Both the position numbers and the translations under genes were made by a program. A stretch of DNA of 64,000 nt, taken from contig CP051152.1 in NCBI GenBank assembly GCA_003970805.2, forward strand, positions 3,224,001-3,288,000. Direction: 5' to 3'. The notes beneath the pieces were generated by a model that made no database searches, was not told where the DNA came from, and saw only the letters and a program-made list of their open reading frames with translations. The stretch comes from Undibacterium piscinae. Its GTDB lineage: Bacteria > Pseudomonadota > Gammaproteobacteria > Burkholderiales > Burkholderiaceae_D. Shown piece by piece: positions 33,259-44,253 of this stretch (position 1 is the stretch's first letter; every line of letters begins with the position of its first letter).

Positions 33259-33535
33259 GTTTTTTCTGCCAGGTAAATATCTACTTTTAAAATATAAATT
33301 GTAGCGAATTTGAGGTAATTTTAAATTTATCTGACTCAAAGTTCATTTATTTTCATGAAAATGTATTTTCATTTCGAATAATATTTTTAAATTCCTTATT
33401 TTTTTGAGATATAAGTCTGAATTTTAAGTAAATTCAGAATTTCAAAGAAAGTCTTTACTTACTGATACATGTTCTTCCAAACCGAACTTCCTGATCTGGA
33501 TTACAATCTTGCTTTTGCATTCAAAGCCCTCCGTC
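33259..33535. other. AT-rich spacer upstream of the mla operon
   Basis: No gene seen. The stretch 33280-33450 is strongly AT-rich with long A and T runs, unlike the surrounding coding DNA, and probably holds the mla promoter. No single -35/-10 pair stands out. Confidence 0.5.
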
Positions 33536-34351
33536 GTGCCCAATCTTGTCGAAATCCGCGATTTACACTTTAACTATGGCGACCGGCCTATTTTGTCCGG
33601 TTTGAATATGGATTTCCCACGTGGCAAAGTAATTGCCGTAATGGGAGGCTCTGGCTCGGGTAAAACAACGATACTTAGATTGATAGGCGGACAGCTACAA
33701 TCGCAGCGCGGCACTGTTGCCGTCAATGGCGAAGTTGTACAGTCACTTGATATCAAGGCCATCTATGCCTTGCGCCGCAAAATGGGGATGTTGTTTCAGC
33801 ATGGCGCACTCTTCACGGATTTAAGCGTCTTTGAAAATGTGGCATTTCCTCTGCGTGAACATACTAATCTGCCGGAAACCATGATCCGTGATTTGGTATT
33901 GATGAAGTTGCATGCGGTGGGTTTGCGTAATGCGGCAGCTCTCAAGCCTTCTGAAGTCTCAGGAGGTATGGCGCGCCGAGTCGCTTTGGCGCGTGCGGTA
34001 GCACTTGATCCTCAGTTGATTATGTACGATGAGCCATTTGCCGGGCTCGATCCTATCTCCATGGGTGTCATCGCTAATCTGATACGAAACTTAAATGACG
34101 CATTGGGGTCTACATCGATTTTGGTATCTCATGATGTGCACGAATCGTTTGCGATTGCCGATTATGTGTATTTTTTATCTCAGGGGAAAATTGTTGCGCA
34201 AGGGACACCGGAGCAGATGTTGAATTCAAGCGATCCTTACGTGAAGCAATTTGTCCATGCTGAAAGCGACGGTCCTGTGCCTTTCCACTACCCTGGTAAA
34301 ACTCTGGCGGAAGATTTTGGATTGTCCGGGTCGGTTGGGACTAAGCCATGA
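33536..34351 (+). CDS. mlaF: Phospholipid ABC transporter ATP-binding protein MlaF
   Basis: ATPase of the Mla system, which maintains outer-membrane lipid asymmetry by moving phospholipids between the membranes. It has Walker A GGSGSGKTT, signature SGGMARRVALARA, Walker B LIMYDEPFAGLDP and switch SHDVHESFAIAD. There is no ATG; GTG 33536 (VPNLVEIRDLHF) is the best start, with TTG 33509 as alternative. It overlaps mlaE by 4 bp (ATGA), indicating coupling. Confidence 0.94.
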   Translation: MPNLVEIRDLHFNYGDRPILSGLNMDFPRGKVIAVMGGSGSGKTTILRLIGGQLQSQRGTVAVNGEVVQSLDIKAIYALRRKMGMLFQHGALFTDLSVFENVAFPLREHTNLPETMIRDLVLMKLHAVGLRNAAALKPSEVSGGMARRVALARAVALDPQLIMYDEPFAGLDPISMGVIANLIRNLNDALGSTSILVSHDVHESFAIADYVYFLSQGKIVAQGTPEQMLNSSDPYVKQFVHAESDGPVPFHYPGKTLAEDFGLSGSVGTKP

Positions 34352-35118
34352 TTATTTCGAAAATTGGCGGTTTCGTGCACCAGGTCGCCGCTGATCTGGG
34401 CTATGCGACACGTAGTTTCTTTACTTTTTTACTCAATGCAATCGGCCTGTGGCGCCGGCCTAGATTGATTACCGATCAAATTCATTTTATCGGCAATTAT
34501 TCTCTGATTATTATTGCCGTGTCTGGTCTGTTTGTTGGCTTTGTGCTCGGTTATCAAGGCTATTACACATTAAATAAATATGGTTCGGAAGCGTCTCTGG
34601 GCCTGTTGGTAGCGCTGTCATTGACCCGGGAACTGGGGCCGGTGGTTACTGCATTGTTGTTTGCCGGTCGCGCCGGAACTTCGCTCACTGCTGAGATCGG
34701 CCTGATGAAGGCGGGCGAGCAATTAGCCGCGATGGAGATGATGGCGGTCAATCCTATGCAGCGTGTGATTGCCCCGCGTTTTATCGCAGGGATCATTGCC
34801 TTGCCTATATTGACTGCAATTTTTAATGCGATGGGTGTGTTTGGCGGTTATCTGGTAGGCGTTAAGCTGATAGGCGTTGATGACGGATCGTTCTGGTCGC
34901 AGATGCAGGCCGGTGTAGATGTTTGGCAAGATATCGGGAATGGCGTCATTAAAAGTATCGTATTTGGGATCGCAGTGACTTTCGTCGCCTTGTTTCAGGG
35001 ATATGAGGCCAAGCCTACGCCTGAAGGCGTGGCTAGGGCGACTACGCGTACCGTCGTCATTTCGTCCTTGCTGGTACTTTGGCTGGATTTTTTACTGACA
35101 GCTTGGATGTTTCAGTAA
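34348..35118 (+). CDS. mlaE: Phospholipid ABC transporter permease MlaE
   Basis: 256-residue inner-membrane permease with about five or six helices. The family segment SLTRELGPVVTALLFAGRAG and EIGLMKAGEQLAAMEMMAVNP are clear. It works with MlaF, MlaD and MlaB in the inner-membrane complex. Starts inside the mlaF stop (ATGA). Confidence 0.95.
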   Translation: MIISKIGGFVHQVAADLGYATRSFFTFLLNAIGLWRRPRLITDQIHFIGNYSLIIIAVSGLFVGFVLGYQGYYTLNKYGSEASLGLLVALSLTRELGPVVTALLFAGRAGTSLTAEIGLMKAGEQLAAMEMMAVNPMQRVIAPRFIAGIIALPILTAIFNAMGVFGGYLVGVKLIGVDDGSFWSQMQAGVDVWQDIGNGVIKSIVFGIAVTFVALFQGYEAKPTPEGVARATTRTVVISSLLVLWLDFLLTAWMFQ

Positions 35119-35243
35119 ATCTAAGATCGCAGATGCCAGCGTTCATGGTGTCGCGCTATTTTAAAACTTAAAGATAAATGTAATTTAAGTAATGTTGCGG
35201 TGGCCTTTTTATGGGGTGCTTGCAGTATTGCAAAAGGTTGAAT

Positions 35244-35717
35244 ATGCAAAAAAAATCAATGGATTTCTGGGTCGGAATATTTGTACTCCTTGGCGCTGCG
35301 GCATTATTGTTTTTGGCTTTAAAGGCTGGAAATATGAGCACATTTTCCTTCGATAAGACCTATGATGTAGTCACGCGATTCGACAATATTGGCGGTCTCA
35401 AGCCCAAGGCTGCGGTGAAAAGTGCCGGGGTAGTGGTCGGGCGCGTCGGTGCCATCACTTTTGATGATAAAACCTATCAGGCAACAGTAATTTTGCAGAT
35501 GGAAAATCGTTATAAATTTCCCAAAGACACTTCAGCAAAGATATTGACTTCAGGTTTGCTAGGCGAACAATACATAGGACTTGAACCCGGTGGCGATAGC
35601 AATAATCTGGTCGCTGGTGATCGCATCAAAATGACGCAGTCTGCAGTCGTACTGGAAAATTTGATCAGTCAATTTTTGTTCAGTAAAGCTGCCGAAGGCA
35701 AGGATGAAAATAAATGA
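35244..35717 (+). CDS. mlaD: MlaD, MCE-domain lipid-binding protein
   Basis: 157-residue protein with an N-terminal membrane anchor (about 8-25) and one MCE domain: VVTRFDNIGGLKPKAAVKSAGVVVGRV and LTSGLLGEQYIGLEPGG. It forms the periplasmic hexameric ring of the Mla complex. Start ATG 35244 is chosen; an in-frame start 33 bp earlier adds unrelated residues. Overlaps mlaA by 4 bp. Confidence 0.94.
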   Translation: MQKKSMDFWVGIFVLLGAAALLFLALKAGNMSTFSFDKTYDVVTRFDNIGGLKPKAAVKSAGVVVGRVGAITFDDKTYQATVILQMENRYKFPKDTSAKILTSGLLGEQYIGLEPGGDSNNLVAGDRIKMTQSAVVLENLISQFLFSKAAEGKDENK

Positions 35718-36544
35718 ACTGGCGATTAAGTCACTCAAGTAAATTAAATGCCAACTCGTATTGTGCTTGGCAGGGATTGTCGCGCCTGATTACGGTAATA
35801 GGCTTAAGCCTGTTTTTGGGGGCTTGCAGTACAGTCGGCAGTATTAAAAGTGGTGCAGGAACAACAATCGATTCGATCAAGACGGGTGCTTCGAATACGA
35901 TCGATAATCTTAGCGTTAAAACCAATATCGGGAATAATCCACGTGATCCTCTGGAGGGATTTAACCGTGTCATATTTAACTTCAATGACGGCCTTGATGA
36001 GTATTTGTTGAAGCCTACTGCGGAAATCTATCGTTCAGTGCTGCCGTCTTTTGCCCAGACAGCTATCGGGAATTTTTTCGGGAACGCCGGGGATATCTGG
36101 ACTGCTGCAAATAATGTCATGCAAGGCAAACTTGCCGACGGCGTCAATGATGCCATGCGCGTGGTATTCAATTCTACGATAGGGCTGGGCGGTGTTATTG
36201 ATATTGCCTCTGCGGCAGGTATGCCTAAACACCGGGCAGATTTTGGGCAAACTCTGGGGCGTTGGGGCGTACGTTCAGGTCCGTATGTGGTGCTGCCTTT
36301 GCTTGGCGCCTCAACCTTGCGCGATACTGTCGCTACTCCGGTTGATTTCAAGGGAGATTTTTTATTTTCCCAAACCTCGGTCAGTGTCAGAAACACCTCT
36401 ACGGCACTACGCTTTATCGATAAACGAGCTTCGGTATTGGATGCGGGCAGGCTGATTGAGGAAGCCGCATTGGATAAATACGTGTTCATCCGTGATGCCT
36501 ACCTGCAACGCAGGGCCGGGCAAATAAACCCGGATGATGACTAA
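35714..36544 (+). CDS. mlaA: Outer-membrane lipoprotein MlaA (VacJ)
   Basis: 276-residue lipoprotein that removes misplaced phospholipids from the outer leaflet. A longer than usual N-terminus precedes the lipobox LGACS (about residue 38). The family core NPRDPLEGFNRVIFNFND, FFGNAGDIW and RADFGQTLGRWGV is present. Short repeats rich in SIKSGA/TIDSIKTGA follow the lipid cysteine. In E. coli mlaA is apart from mlaFEDCB; here it lies inside the operon. Confidence 0.94.
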   Translation: MNWRLSHSSKLNANSYCAWQGLSRLITVIGLSLFLGACSTVGSIKSGAGTTIDSIKTGASNTIDNLSVKTNIGNNPRDPLEGFNRVIFNFNDGLDEYLLKPTAEIYRSVLPSFAQTAIGNFFGNAGDIWTAANNVMQGKLADGVNDAMRVVFNSTIGLGGVIDIASAAGMPKHRADFGQTLGRWGVRSGPYVVLPLLGASTLRDTVATPVDFKGDFLFSQTSVSVRNTSTALRFIDKRASVLDAGRLIEEAALDKYVFIRDAYLQRRAGQINPDDD

Positions 36545-36643
36545 AGAAGTTTGCAAATAAATTTAATCGTGTCAACCAAGTATGAGCTTGGATGCTTATA
36601 TTGTTATTGCCCGGCGCACTAAGCGCACATTGAAAGTCAAAAT

Positions 36644-37265
36644 ATGAAATTGATAGTTAAGTTATTCTTGCCTCTGTTGTTAAGTTTGGGTGTTGCCGCG
36701 ACTAGTTTTGCGGCTGACGAAGCGCCTGATCTGCTGATTAAACGTCTTAGCCAGGAAATTCTTGATATCGCCAAAAGCGATAAGGATATTCAGGCCGGCA
36801 ACCAGAAGCGGGTCTATGATCTGGTCGAAGGTAAAATTTTGCCGCATATCGATTTTGCGCGTATGACCTCGTTGGCTGCCGGAAAAAAACTGGCGCGATG
36901 CCAGTCCCGAGCAGCAAAAGCAATTGACCAATGAATTTCGCACTTTGCTGGTATTTACTTATTCCGGTGCGATTTCACAAATTAAGGATCAGCGCCTGGA
37001 ATTCAAACCTTACCGTGGTTTGCCGGAAGACACCGAAGTTGAGGTGAAAAGTCAGGTGATTCAGTCTCGCGGCGAGCCTGTGCAATTGAGTTACCGTTTG
37101 GCAAAAACGGCAAATGGCTGGAAGATCTACGATATCAACGTGCTTGGTGCCTGGTTAGTGGAAACCTATAAGGGTAGTTTTGCGGCAGAAATCAGTAAAT
37201 CGGGCATGGATGGCCTGATTAAGACTCTGGCTGAAAAAAAACAAGAAGCTAGCCGCCGGCGCTAA
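36644..37265 (+). pseudogene. mlaC: MlaC periplasmic lipid carrier, frameshifted in an A7 run
   Basis: Shuttle protein between MlaA and MlaD. A signal peptide (MKLIVKLFLPLLLSLGVAATSFA, about 23 residues, quoted in part by position 1-23) is followed by the family segment VEGKILPHIDFARMTSLAAG. At the seven-A run 36883-36889 the frame breaks; with six A's it reads AAGKNWRDASPEQQKQL and continues to the stop at 37263-37265, about 206 residues. The second part has TYSGAISQI and YDINVLGAWLVETYKGSF, typical of MlaC. A base-count error is likely. Confidence 0.88.
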
Positions 37266-37299
37266 TAACAAAACAGCTTCAAAATAATTGGAGCGTGTT

Positions 37300-37566
37300 A
37301 TGTATCAACCGACTCAGGAACTGAGTTTGCATAATGCGGTCGATGCTGCGCAAGCGGGCATGGCTGCAATTGTGGCTGGGATAACGGAATTTGACTTGTC
37401 TTCACTAAAGACGGTCGATTCCGCGGCAGTTGTAGTTATGCTTAACTGGCAACGCGAAGCTGGCAAACTGGGTAAAACCATCGCGTTTCATGGCGTCCCT
37501 TCAAGTATCGCCAGTTTGCTCGCCTTGTATGGCGTGTCTGAATTACTGCATATCGCTCAGGCATAG
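37300..37566 (+). CDS. mlaB: MlaB-like STAS domain protein
   Basis: 88-residue single STAS domain with LSSLKTVDSAAVVVMLNWQREA. In the Mla complex MlaB binds MlaF and controls ATPase activity. Start ATG 37300 follows TTGGAGCG. Position directly after mlaC supports the name over other STAS proteins. Confidence 0.88.
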   Translation: MYQPTQELSLHNAVDAAQAGMAAIVAGITEFDLSSLKTVDSAAVVVMLNWQREAGKLGKTIAFHGVPSSIASLLALYGVSELLHIAQA

Positions 37567-37722
37567 AGGCGTGCAGATTTTTATCTGAATTTGCCGGGAA
37601 TAAGATCATGCGAACATGATCTTAAAAACCGGTCATCCTGCAGTGAAAAATCCCCTATAATGCAAGGTTTCCGCTGCATCTGTGGCGATCTACCCACTAC
37701 GCGACAAGATGCCTACCGCCTT

Positions 37723-38634
37723 ATGGCTGCCATAAAAATTACCGATGTTAAAAAACGCTATCAGTCCTTGCAGGCCTTGGGTGGCGTTTCGCTGGCTATC
37801 GAAGAAGGTGAATTCTTTGGTTTACTCGGCCCGAATGGCGCCGGTAAGACTACCCTGATTTCGATTATTGCCGGACTCAATCGTGCCGATTCCGGCACCG
37901 TTAGCGTGCAAGGGCATGATGTCGTCAGTGATTATCGTGCCGCCCGAAAAAATATCGGCGTGGTGCCGCAGGAATTGGTGTTCGATCCCTTTTTTACCGT
38001 GCGCGAGACTCTGCGTATGCAGTCAGGCTACTTTGGCGTTAAGAATAACGACAAATGGATAGACGAGATTATGGAAAATCTCGACCTGACTAACAAGGCT
38101 GACGTGAATATGCGCGCCTTGTCTGGTGGTATGAAGCGCCGCGTGCTGGTGGCGCAAGCCCTGGTGCACAAACCGCCGGTAATCGTGCTGGATGAACCTA
38201 CTGCCGGGGTTGACGTCGAGTTGCGCCAGACGCTGTGGAAGTTTATTGCCCGCTTGAATAAAGAGGGGCACACCGTAGTGCTGACCACACATTACCTGGA
38301 AGAGGCGCAAGCCCTATGTAATCGTGTTGCCATGTTGAAAGCCGGTAAAGTGGTGGCGCTCGACAGCATGAGTGGTTTAATCAAGCGTATCTCCGGCGCG
38401 CAAATGAAGCTTAGATTGAGCCAGGGCAGTTTGCCTGCCGCTTTGCATGCTTTGTTAATTCCTCAGGATGGTCCGGCAGTGTTAGATCAGCATGTCCTGC
38501 GCATTACTAATTACTCCGAAGTAGAGCCGATTCTGGCAACGTTACGCATGGCTGGCTGTGTGATAGAAGACCTGCAGTTACAGCAGGCAGATCTGGAAGA
38601 TGTCTTCCTGCAAATTATGGAAGATGGCAAATGA
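37723..38634 (+). CDS. ABC transporter ATP-binding protein (YadG-like)
   Basis: 303-residue ATPase of an ABC-2 type exporter. Walker A GPNGAGKTT, signature LSGGMKRRVLVAQAL, Walker B VIVLDEPTAGVD, switch LTTHYLEEAQ. A regulatory C-terminal extension follows (about 220-303). Start ATG 37723 chosen; upstream frame is leader. A TATAAT at 37656-37661 could be its -10 box. Overlaps the permease gene by 4 bp. Confidence 0.92.
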   Translation: MAAIKITDVKKRYQSLQALGGVSLAIEEGEFFGLLGPNGAGKTTLISIIAGLNRADSGTVSVQGHDVVSDYRAARKNIGVVPQELVFDPFFTVRETLRMQSGYFGVKNNDKWIDEIMENLDLTNKADVNMRALSGGMKRRVLVAQALVHKPPVIVLDEPTAGVDVELRQTLWKFIARLNKEGHTVVLTTHYLEEAQALCNRVAMLKAGKVVALDSMSGLIKRISGAQMKLRLSQGSLPAALHALLIPQDGPAVLDQHVLRITNYSEVEPILATLRMAGCVIEDLQLQQADLEDVFLQIMEDGK

Positions 38635-39389
38635 ACGGCTTTCAAACCTTGCTTTACAAGGAAGTGCTGCGTTTCTGGAAAGTGGCGACTCAAACCATCG
38701 CTGCACCGGTGATGACGGCGATGATGTTGTATCTGCTGATCTTCGGTCATGTGCTGGAAGCGCATGTACAGGTTTATCCCGGCGTCAAATATACCGCTTT
38801 CCTGATCCCGGGATTGGTGATGATGAGCGTCTTGCAAAATGCCTTTGCCAATTCATCTTCGTCTCTGATTCAGTCAAAAATTACCGGCAATCTGGTGTTC
38901 ATTTTGCTGCCGCCCTTGTCGCATTGGGAAGTGTTCGGCGCCTATGTGCTGGCATCCGTGGTGCGTGGATTAACAGTGGGTGCCGGAGTGTTTCTGGTGA
39001 CTATCTGGTTCGGTGAAATGAGTTTTGTCGCGCCTTGGTGGATAGTGATTTTTGCGCTGCTTGGTGCCGCGATGCTGGGAAGCATGGGTTTGATTGCGGG
39101 TATCTGGGCTGAGAAATTTGACCAGTTGGCGGCATTCCAGAACTTTCTGATTATGCCCGCCACGTTTTTGTCCGGCGTGTTTTATTCTATCCATTCGCTG
39201 CCGGCTTTCTGGCAAAATTTATCGCGCTTCAACCCATTTTTTTATATGATCGACGGTTTTCGTTATGGTTTCTTTGGCCAGTCAGACGTTAATCCCTTGA
39301 CCAGTGCGGCTATCGTTGCTGTATTTTTCATTGTGCTGGCGACTATCGCTTTACAGATGTTAAAGAGCGGCTATAAGTTGCGGCACTGA
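38631..39389 (+). CDS. ABC-2 type transporter permease (YadH-like)
   Basis: 252-residue permease with six hydrophobic helices, paired with the preceding ATPase (ATGA overlap). It contains ASVVRGLTVGAGVFLVTIWF and the ABC-2 signature-like NFLIMPATFLSGVFYSIHSLP. The substrate is unknown. This pair lies between mlaB and ibaG in many betaproteobacteria, so a role in the envelope is likely but not shown. Confidence 0.92.
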   Translation: MNGFQTLLYKEVLRFWKVATQTIAAPVMTAMMLYLLIFGHVLEAHVQVYPGVKYTAFLIPGLVMMSVLQNAFANSSSSLIQSKITGNLVFILLPPLSHWEVFGAYVLASVVRGLTVGAGVFLVTIWFGEMSFVAPWWIVIFALLGAAMLGSMGLIAGIWAEKFDQLAAFQNFLIMPATFLSGVFYSIHSLPAFWQNLSRFNPFFYMIDGFRYGFFGQSDVNPLTSAAIVAVFFIVLATIALQMLKSGYKLRH

Positions 39390-39426
39390 GTTTGCAGTAT
39401 TTACTATTTTTATCGGAAAAAAAATC

Positions 39427-40913
<1,487 letters not shown>

Positions 40914-40919
40914 ACGACT

Positions 40920-41585
40920 ATGACGACTACGCCACACAATCAGCAACTGACTCTGGCCTTATCCAAGGGCCGTATTTTCGAAGAAACCCTGCCTTTGCTT
41001 GAGGCAGCCGGAATACGCGTAACAGAAGATCCGGAAACCTCGCGCAAACTGATCCTGGCAACCAATGATCCTGCGGTGCGCGTGATCATCGTGCGTGCCT
41101 CGGATGTGCCTACTTATGTGCAATATGGTGCAGCTGATTTCGGTGTGGCCGGTAAGGATGTCTTGCAAGAGCATGGCGGCGATGGCTTGTATCAACCGAT
41201 AGACCTGAACATCGCCCACTGCCGCATGTCGGTAGCGGTTTCGGAAGGTTTCGATTACGCCACCGCGGTACGGCATGGCGCACGTTTGCGGGTAGCCACC
41301 AAGTACACTGAAATCGCGCGCGAACATTTCGCCAGCAAAGGGGTGCACGTGGATCTGATTAAGCTCTACGGTTCCATGGAGTTGGCGCCTTTGGTCGGCT
41401 TGTCCGACGCCATCGTCGATCTGGTCAGCACCGGCAATACCCTGCGTGCCAATCATCTGGTGGAAGTCGAACACATCATGGAAATCTCTTCGCGCCTGGT
41501 GGTCAATCAGGCTGCGTTGAAACTTAAACGCGAACGTCTGCAACCTATACTCGAAGCTTTTGAGCGCGCTTCACAAGGAAAATAA
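40920..41585 (+). CDS. hisG: ATP phosphoribosyltransferase, short form
   Basis: First step of histidine synthesis. The 221-residue protein lacks the C-terminal ACT-like regulatory domain, so it is the HisG-S type, which by family knowledge needs HisZ; no hisZ is in the window. Motifs: [27 protein letters not shown], and the PRPP loop [15 protein letters not shown]. Its stop TAA overlaps the hisD start by one base. Confidence 0.96.
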   Translation: MTTTPHNQQLTLALSKGRIFEETLPLLEAAGIRVTEDPETSRKLILATNDPAVRVIIVRASDVPTYVQYGAADFGVAGKDVLQEHGGDGLYQPIDLNIAHCRMSVAVSEGFDYATAVRHGARLRVATKYTEIAREHFASKGVHVDLIKLYGSMELAPLVGLSDAIVDLVSTGNTLRANHLVEVEHIMEISSRLVVNQAALKLKRERLQPILEAFERASQGK

Positions 41586-42925
41586 TGTCCGAACTTAACT
41601 CTCTTCCGAAGCGCCAGTTGATTGCCCGTCTCGATGCCAGTCAGGAAAATTTTTCTGAACATCTCGCCAGCCTGCTGGCCTTTGAAGCGAGTGAAGATGA
41701 GGCGATTGATAGCACCGTAGCGCAGATCCTTGCCGACGTAAAAAAACGTGGCGATGCGGCCGTGCTGGAAACCACGAATCGCTTTGACCGGTTATCGGCC
41801 AATAGCGTAACGGATCTGGAGATTGGTCAGGCAGAACTGCAGGCGGCATTGGCTAGCTTGACGCCTGAGCGTCGTCAGGCGCTGGAAATGGCGGCACAAC
41901 GCGTGCGCGCCTATCACGAAGTGCAAAAAAACGAATGTGGCTCGGCCGGCTTTAGCTATACCGAAGCCGACGGTACCGTGCTGGGGCAAAAAGTAACGCC
42001 CTTGGATAGAGTCGGCATTTATGTGCCGGGCGGCAAGGCAGCGTATCCTTCATCGGTGTTGATGAATGCGATTCCGGCCAAGGTTGCCGGTGTCGCTGAA
42101 ATCATTATGGTCGTGCCCACTCCGGATGGCATCAAGAATCCCTTGGTGCTGGCAGCTGCCGCCATCGCAGGGGTGGATCGCGTGTTTACCATAGGCGGTG
42201 CGCAAGCGGTTGCGGCCTTGGCGTATGGTACCGCGACGATACCGCAAGTCGACAAGATCGTCGGCCCGGGCAACGCCTATGTGGCGGCAGCCAAGCGCCG
42301 GGTGTTTGGTACCGTAGGCATAGACATGATCGCCGGGCCTTCCGAAATCCTGGTGATTTGCGACGGCACTACCGATCCGGATTGGATTGCCATGGATCTG
42401 TTTTCCCAGGCCGAGCATGATGAGCTGGCGCAATCGATATTGCTGTGCCCTGATGCCGCTTATCTCGATGCGGTCAGTGCCAGCATAGAAAAACTGCTGG
42501 GCGACATGCCGCGTCACGAGATCATCCGTACTTCGCTGGCCAATCGCGGCGCCCTGATCAAGGTGCTTGATATGCAGCAAGCCTGTGATATCGCCAATAG
42601 TATCGCTGCCGAACATCTGGAAATCTCTACCGAAAACCCACAGCATTGGGCGGACCGGATACGCCATGCCGGTGCCATGTTCCTCGGACGTTTTTCATCC
42701 GAAGCCTTGGGCGATTATTGCGCCGGGCCTAACCACGTGTTGCCGACTTCACGCACCGCACGCTTCTCCTCGCCTTTGGGCGTCTATGATTTTCAGAAGC
42801 GTTCGTCGATGATTTTTGTTAGCGAGCAAGGTGCCCAAAGTTTAGGCAAGGTTGCTGCTGAACTGGCGTACGGCGAAGGTTTGCAGGCACATGCCCGCAG
42901 CGCCGAGTACCGTTTGAAATCCTAA
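41585..42925 (+). CDS. hisD: Histidinol dehydrogenase
   Basis: Zinc enzyme doing the last two oxidations of histidine synthesis. The 446-residue protein carries the family signature [10 protein letters not shown] and [17 protein letters not shown], plus [21 protein letters not shown] with catalytic and zinc-site histidines. The length is normal. The operon is interrupted after this gene by a hairpin and a DNA methyltransferase gene. Confidence 0.97.
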   Translation: MSELNSLPKRQLIARLDASQENFSEHLASLLAFEASEDEAIDSTVAQILADVKKRGDAAVLETTNRFDRLSANSVTDLEIGQAELQAALASLTPERRQALEMAAQRVRAYHEVQKNECGSAGFSYTEADGTVLGQKVTPLDRVGIYVPGGKAAYPSSVLMNAIPAKVAGVAEIIMVVPTPDGIKNPLVLAAAAIAGVDRVFTIGGAQAVAALAYGTATIPQVDKIVGPGNAYVAAAKRRVFGTVGIDMIAGPSEILVICDGTTDPDWIAMDLFSQAEHDELAQSILLCPDAAYLDAVSASIEKLLGDMPRHEIIRTSLANRGALIKVLDMQQACDIANSIAAEHLEISTENPQHWADRIRHAGAMFLGRFSSEALGDYCAGPNHVLPTSRTARFSSPLGVYDFQKRSSMIFVSEQGAQSLGKVAAELAYGEGLQAHARSAEYRLKS

Positions 42926-42933
42926 ATCAGTAA

Positions 42934-43006
42934 GCCTGAGACCTAATGTTTACGGGCCTTCCCAGCCTATCTGGCCGGAAAGGCGCATGGGGATTGCGTC
43001 TCAGGC
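42934..43006. repeat. Large stem-loop between hisD and the methyltransferase gene
   Basis: Perfect 9-bp outer stem GCCTGAGAC (42934-42942) with GTCTCAGGC (42998-43006). The 55-base interior is GC-rich and can pair further (GGCC segments). There is no T run, so it is not a classical terminator. It may be a processing site, a structured leader or an insertion scar. Confidence 0.6.
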
Positions 43007-43074
43007 ATGTGTAATATTGATTTTCCGAATAATGATGAGGGCAAGCGACTGCAGCAAGGCGCACAGATCAATCC

Positions 43075-44226
43075 ATGACGAGCCATATCAATACAATTTT
43101 CAATGAAGATGCTCTGCTGGGGTTGGCGCGTATTCCAGACGGCAGTATTGATTTAATTTTGACCGATCCGCCCTATAGTTTGGGTAAGGATTACGGCAAC
43201 GACTCCGATAAGCAAGCCGCGGCAGATTATCTGGCCTGGACCGAGCGCTGGATCGATGCGGTGTTACCCAAGTTAAAGCCCGCAGGCTGCCTGTACATCT
43301 TTTTGACCTGGCGCTATTCGCCGGAAATTTTCGTGATGCTGAAACAGCGCATGACGATGTTGAACGAAATCATCTGGGACCGGCGGGTGCCGTCCATGGG
43401 CGGTAGCACCAGAAGTTTTTCTTCCGTGCACGATACCATAGGATTTTTCGCCAAGGCCAAGGGGTATTTTTTCGACCTTGATGCGGTACGCATTCCTTAC
43501 GATGCGCAAACCAAGAAGGCGCGTTCGCGTTCGATTTTTATCGGAGCCAAATGGCTGGAGCTAGGCTATAACCCCAAGGATCTGTGGAGTGTTTCCAGGA
43601 TACACAAGGAAAATCCAGAGCGCGCCGATCATCCGACGCAAAAGCCGCTGGAGATTATAGAGCGCATGGTGTTGGCGTCCTGTCCGGCCGGCGGCATTGT
43701 GCTTGATCCGTTTATGGGCAGTGGCACTACCGCCGTTGCGGCCAGTCGCTGCGGTCGTGACTTTGTCGGTTTTGAATTAAATCCCGGCTATTGCGAGATT
43801 ATCCAAAGCCGTCTTGCCTCAGCCGAAGCGCATAGAGTTGATCAGAATAATCAACCGACCGAACCGGTGCGCGCCAAGCTCACCAAGCTCTCCAAGCTCA
43901 CTAAACCTGCGAAAGCAGTAAAGGCAACTAAGTTAGTTAAGGCGGTCAAGCCAGTGAAGGCAGCCAAACCAGCCAAGCTAGTTAAAGCCAAGGCAGGCCA
44001 AGCGGCCAAGCCCGGTGTCAAAAAAACTAAGCTTCTCAAGCTTCCTGAGTCGGATTCGGTAATTGCCCTATCCGATGTAGTGGTTAAGGCGGCTAGGACG
44101 GCTAAGGTGAATAAGGTGGCAAAAGCAAAGAAACCCGGAAAGAGCCTCAAAAAAATCGATGACGCTAGCGCGGATGCCGCAAGTGATGCAACAAGTGATC
44201 CGATCGCGCTGGCTGCTGCGGTATAG
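43075..44226 (+). CDS. Orphan beta-class DNA N-methyltransferase with histone-H1-like Lys/Ala tail
   Basis: 383-residue site-specific methyltransferase. Motif IV DPPY (residues 31-34) precedes motif I-like DPFMGSGTT (211-219), the order of beta-class N6-adenine/N4-cytosine enzymes; HPTQKP (186-191) also fits. The catalytic core ends near 250. Residues about 267-361 are a low-complexity Lys/Ala/Pro tail with repeated KPAK, KAVK and KLTK units, like bacterial histone-H1/AlgP tails. No restriction endonuclease is adjacent. It lies in the his operon, 149 bp after hisD and 27 bp before hisC. The recognition sequence is unknown. Confidence 0.9.
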   Translation: MTSHINTIFNEDALLGLARIPDGSIDLILTDPPYSLGKDYGNDSDKQAAADYLAWTERWIDAVLPKLKPAGCLYIFLTWRYSPEIFVMLKQRMTMLNEIIWDRRVPSMGGSTRSFSSVHDTIGFFAKAKGYFFDLDAVRIPYDAQTKKARSRSIFIGAKWLELGYNPKDLWSVSRIHKENPERADHPTQKPLEIIERMVLASCPAGGIVLDPFMGSGTTAVAASRCGRDFVGFELNPGYCEIIQSRLASAEAHRVDQNNQPTEPVRAKLTKLSKLTKPAKAVKATKLVKAVKPVKAAKPAKLVKAKAGQAAKPGVKKTKLLKLPESDSVIALSDVVVKAARTAKVNKVAKAKKPGKSLKKIDDASADAASDATSDPIALAAAV

Positions 44227-44253
44227 ATATTTAGAAAAAGTGAGTAAGAACTT

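Noticed and set aside
37591..37722. Possible small RNA or leader peptide before the ABC ATPase
   Set aside because: Only a TATAAT match is seen; no stable fold, terminator or conserved peptide supports it.
43857..44160. Lys/Ala-rich repeats at the methyltransferase 3' end as a separate histone-like gene
   Set aside because: The frame is continuous with the catalytic core and has no separate start or ribosome-binding site.
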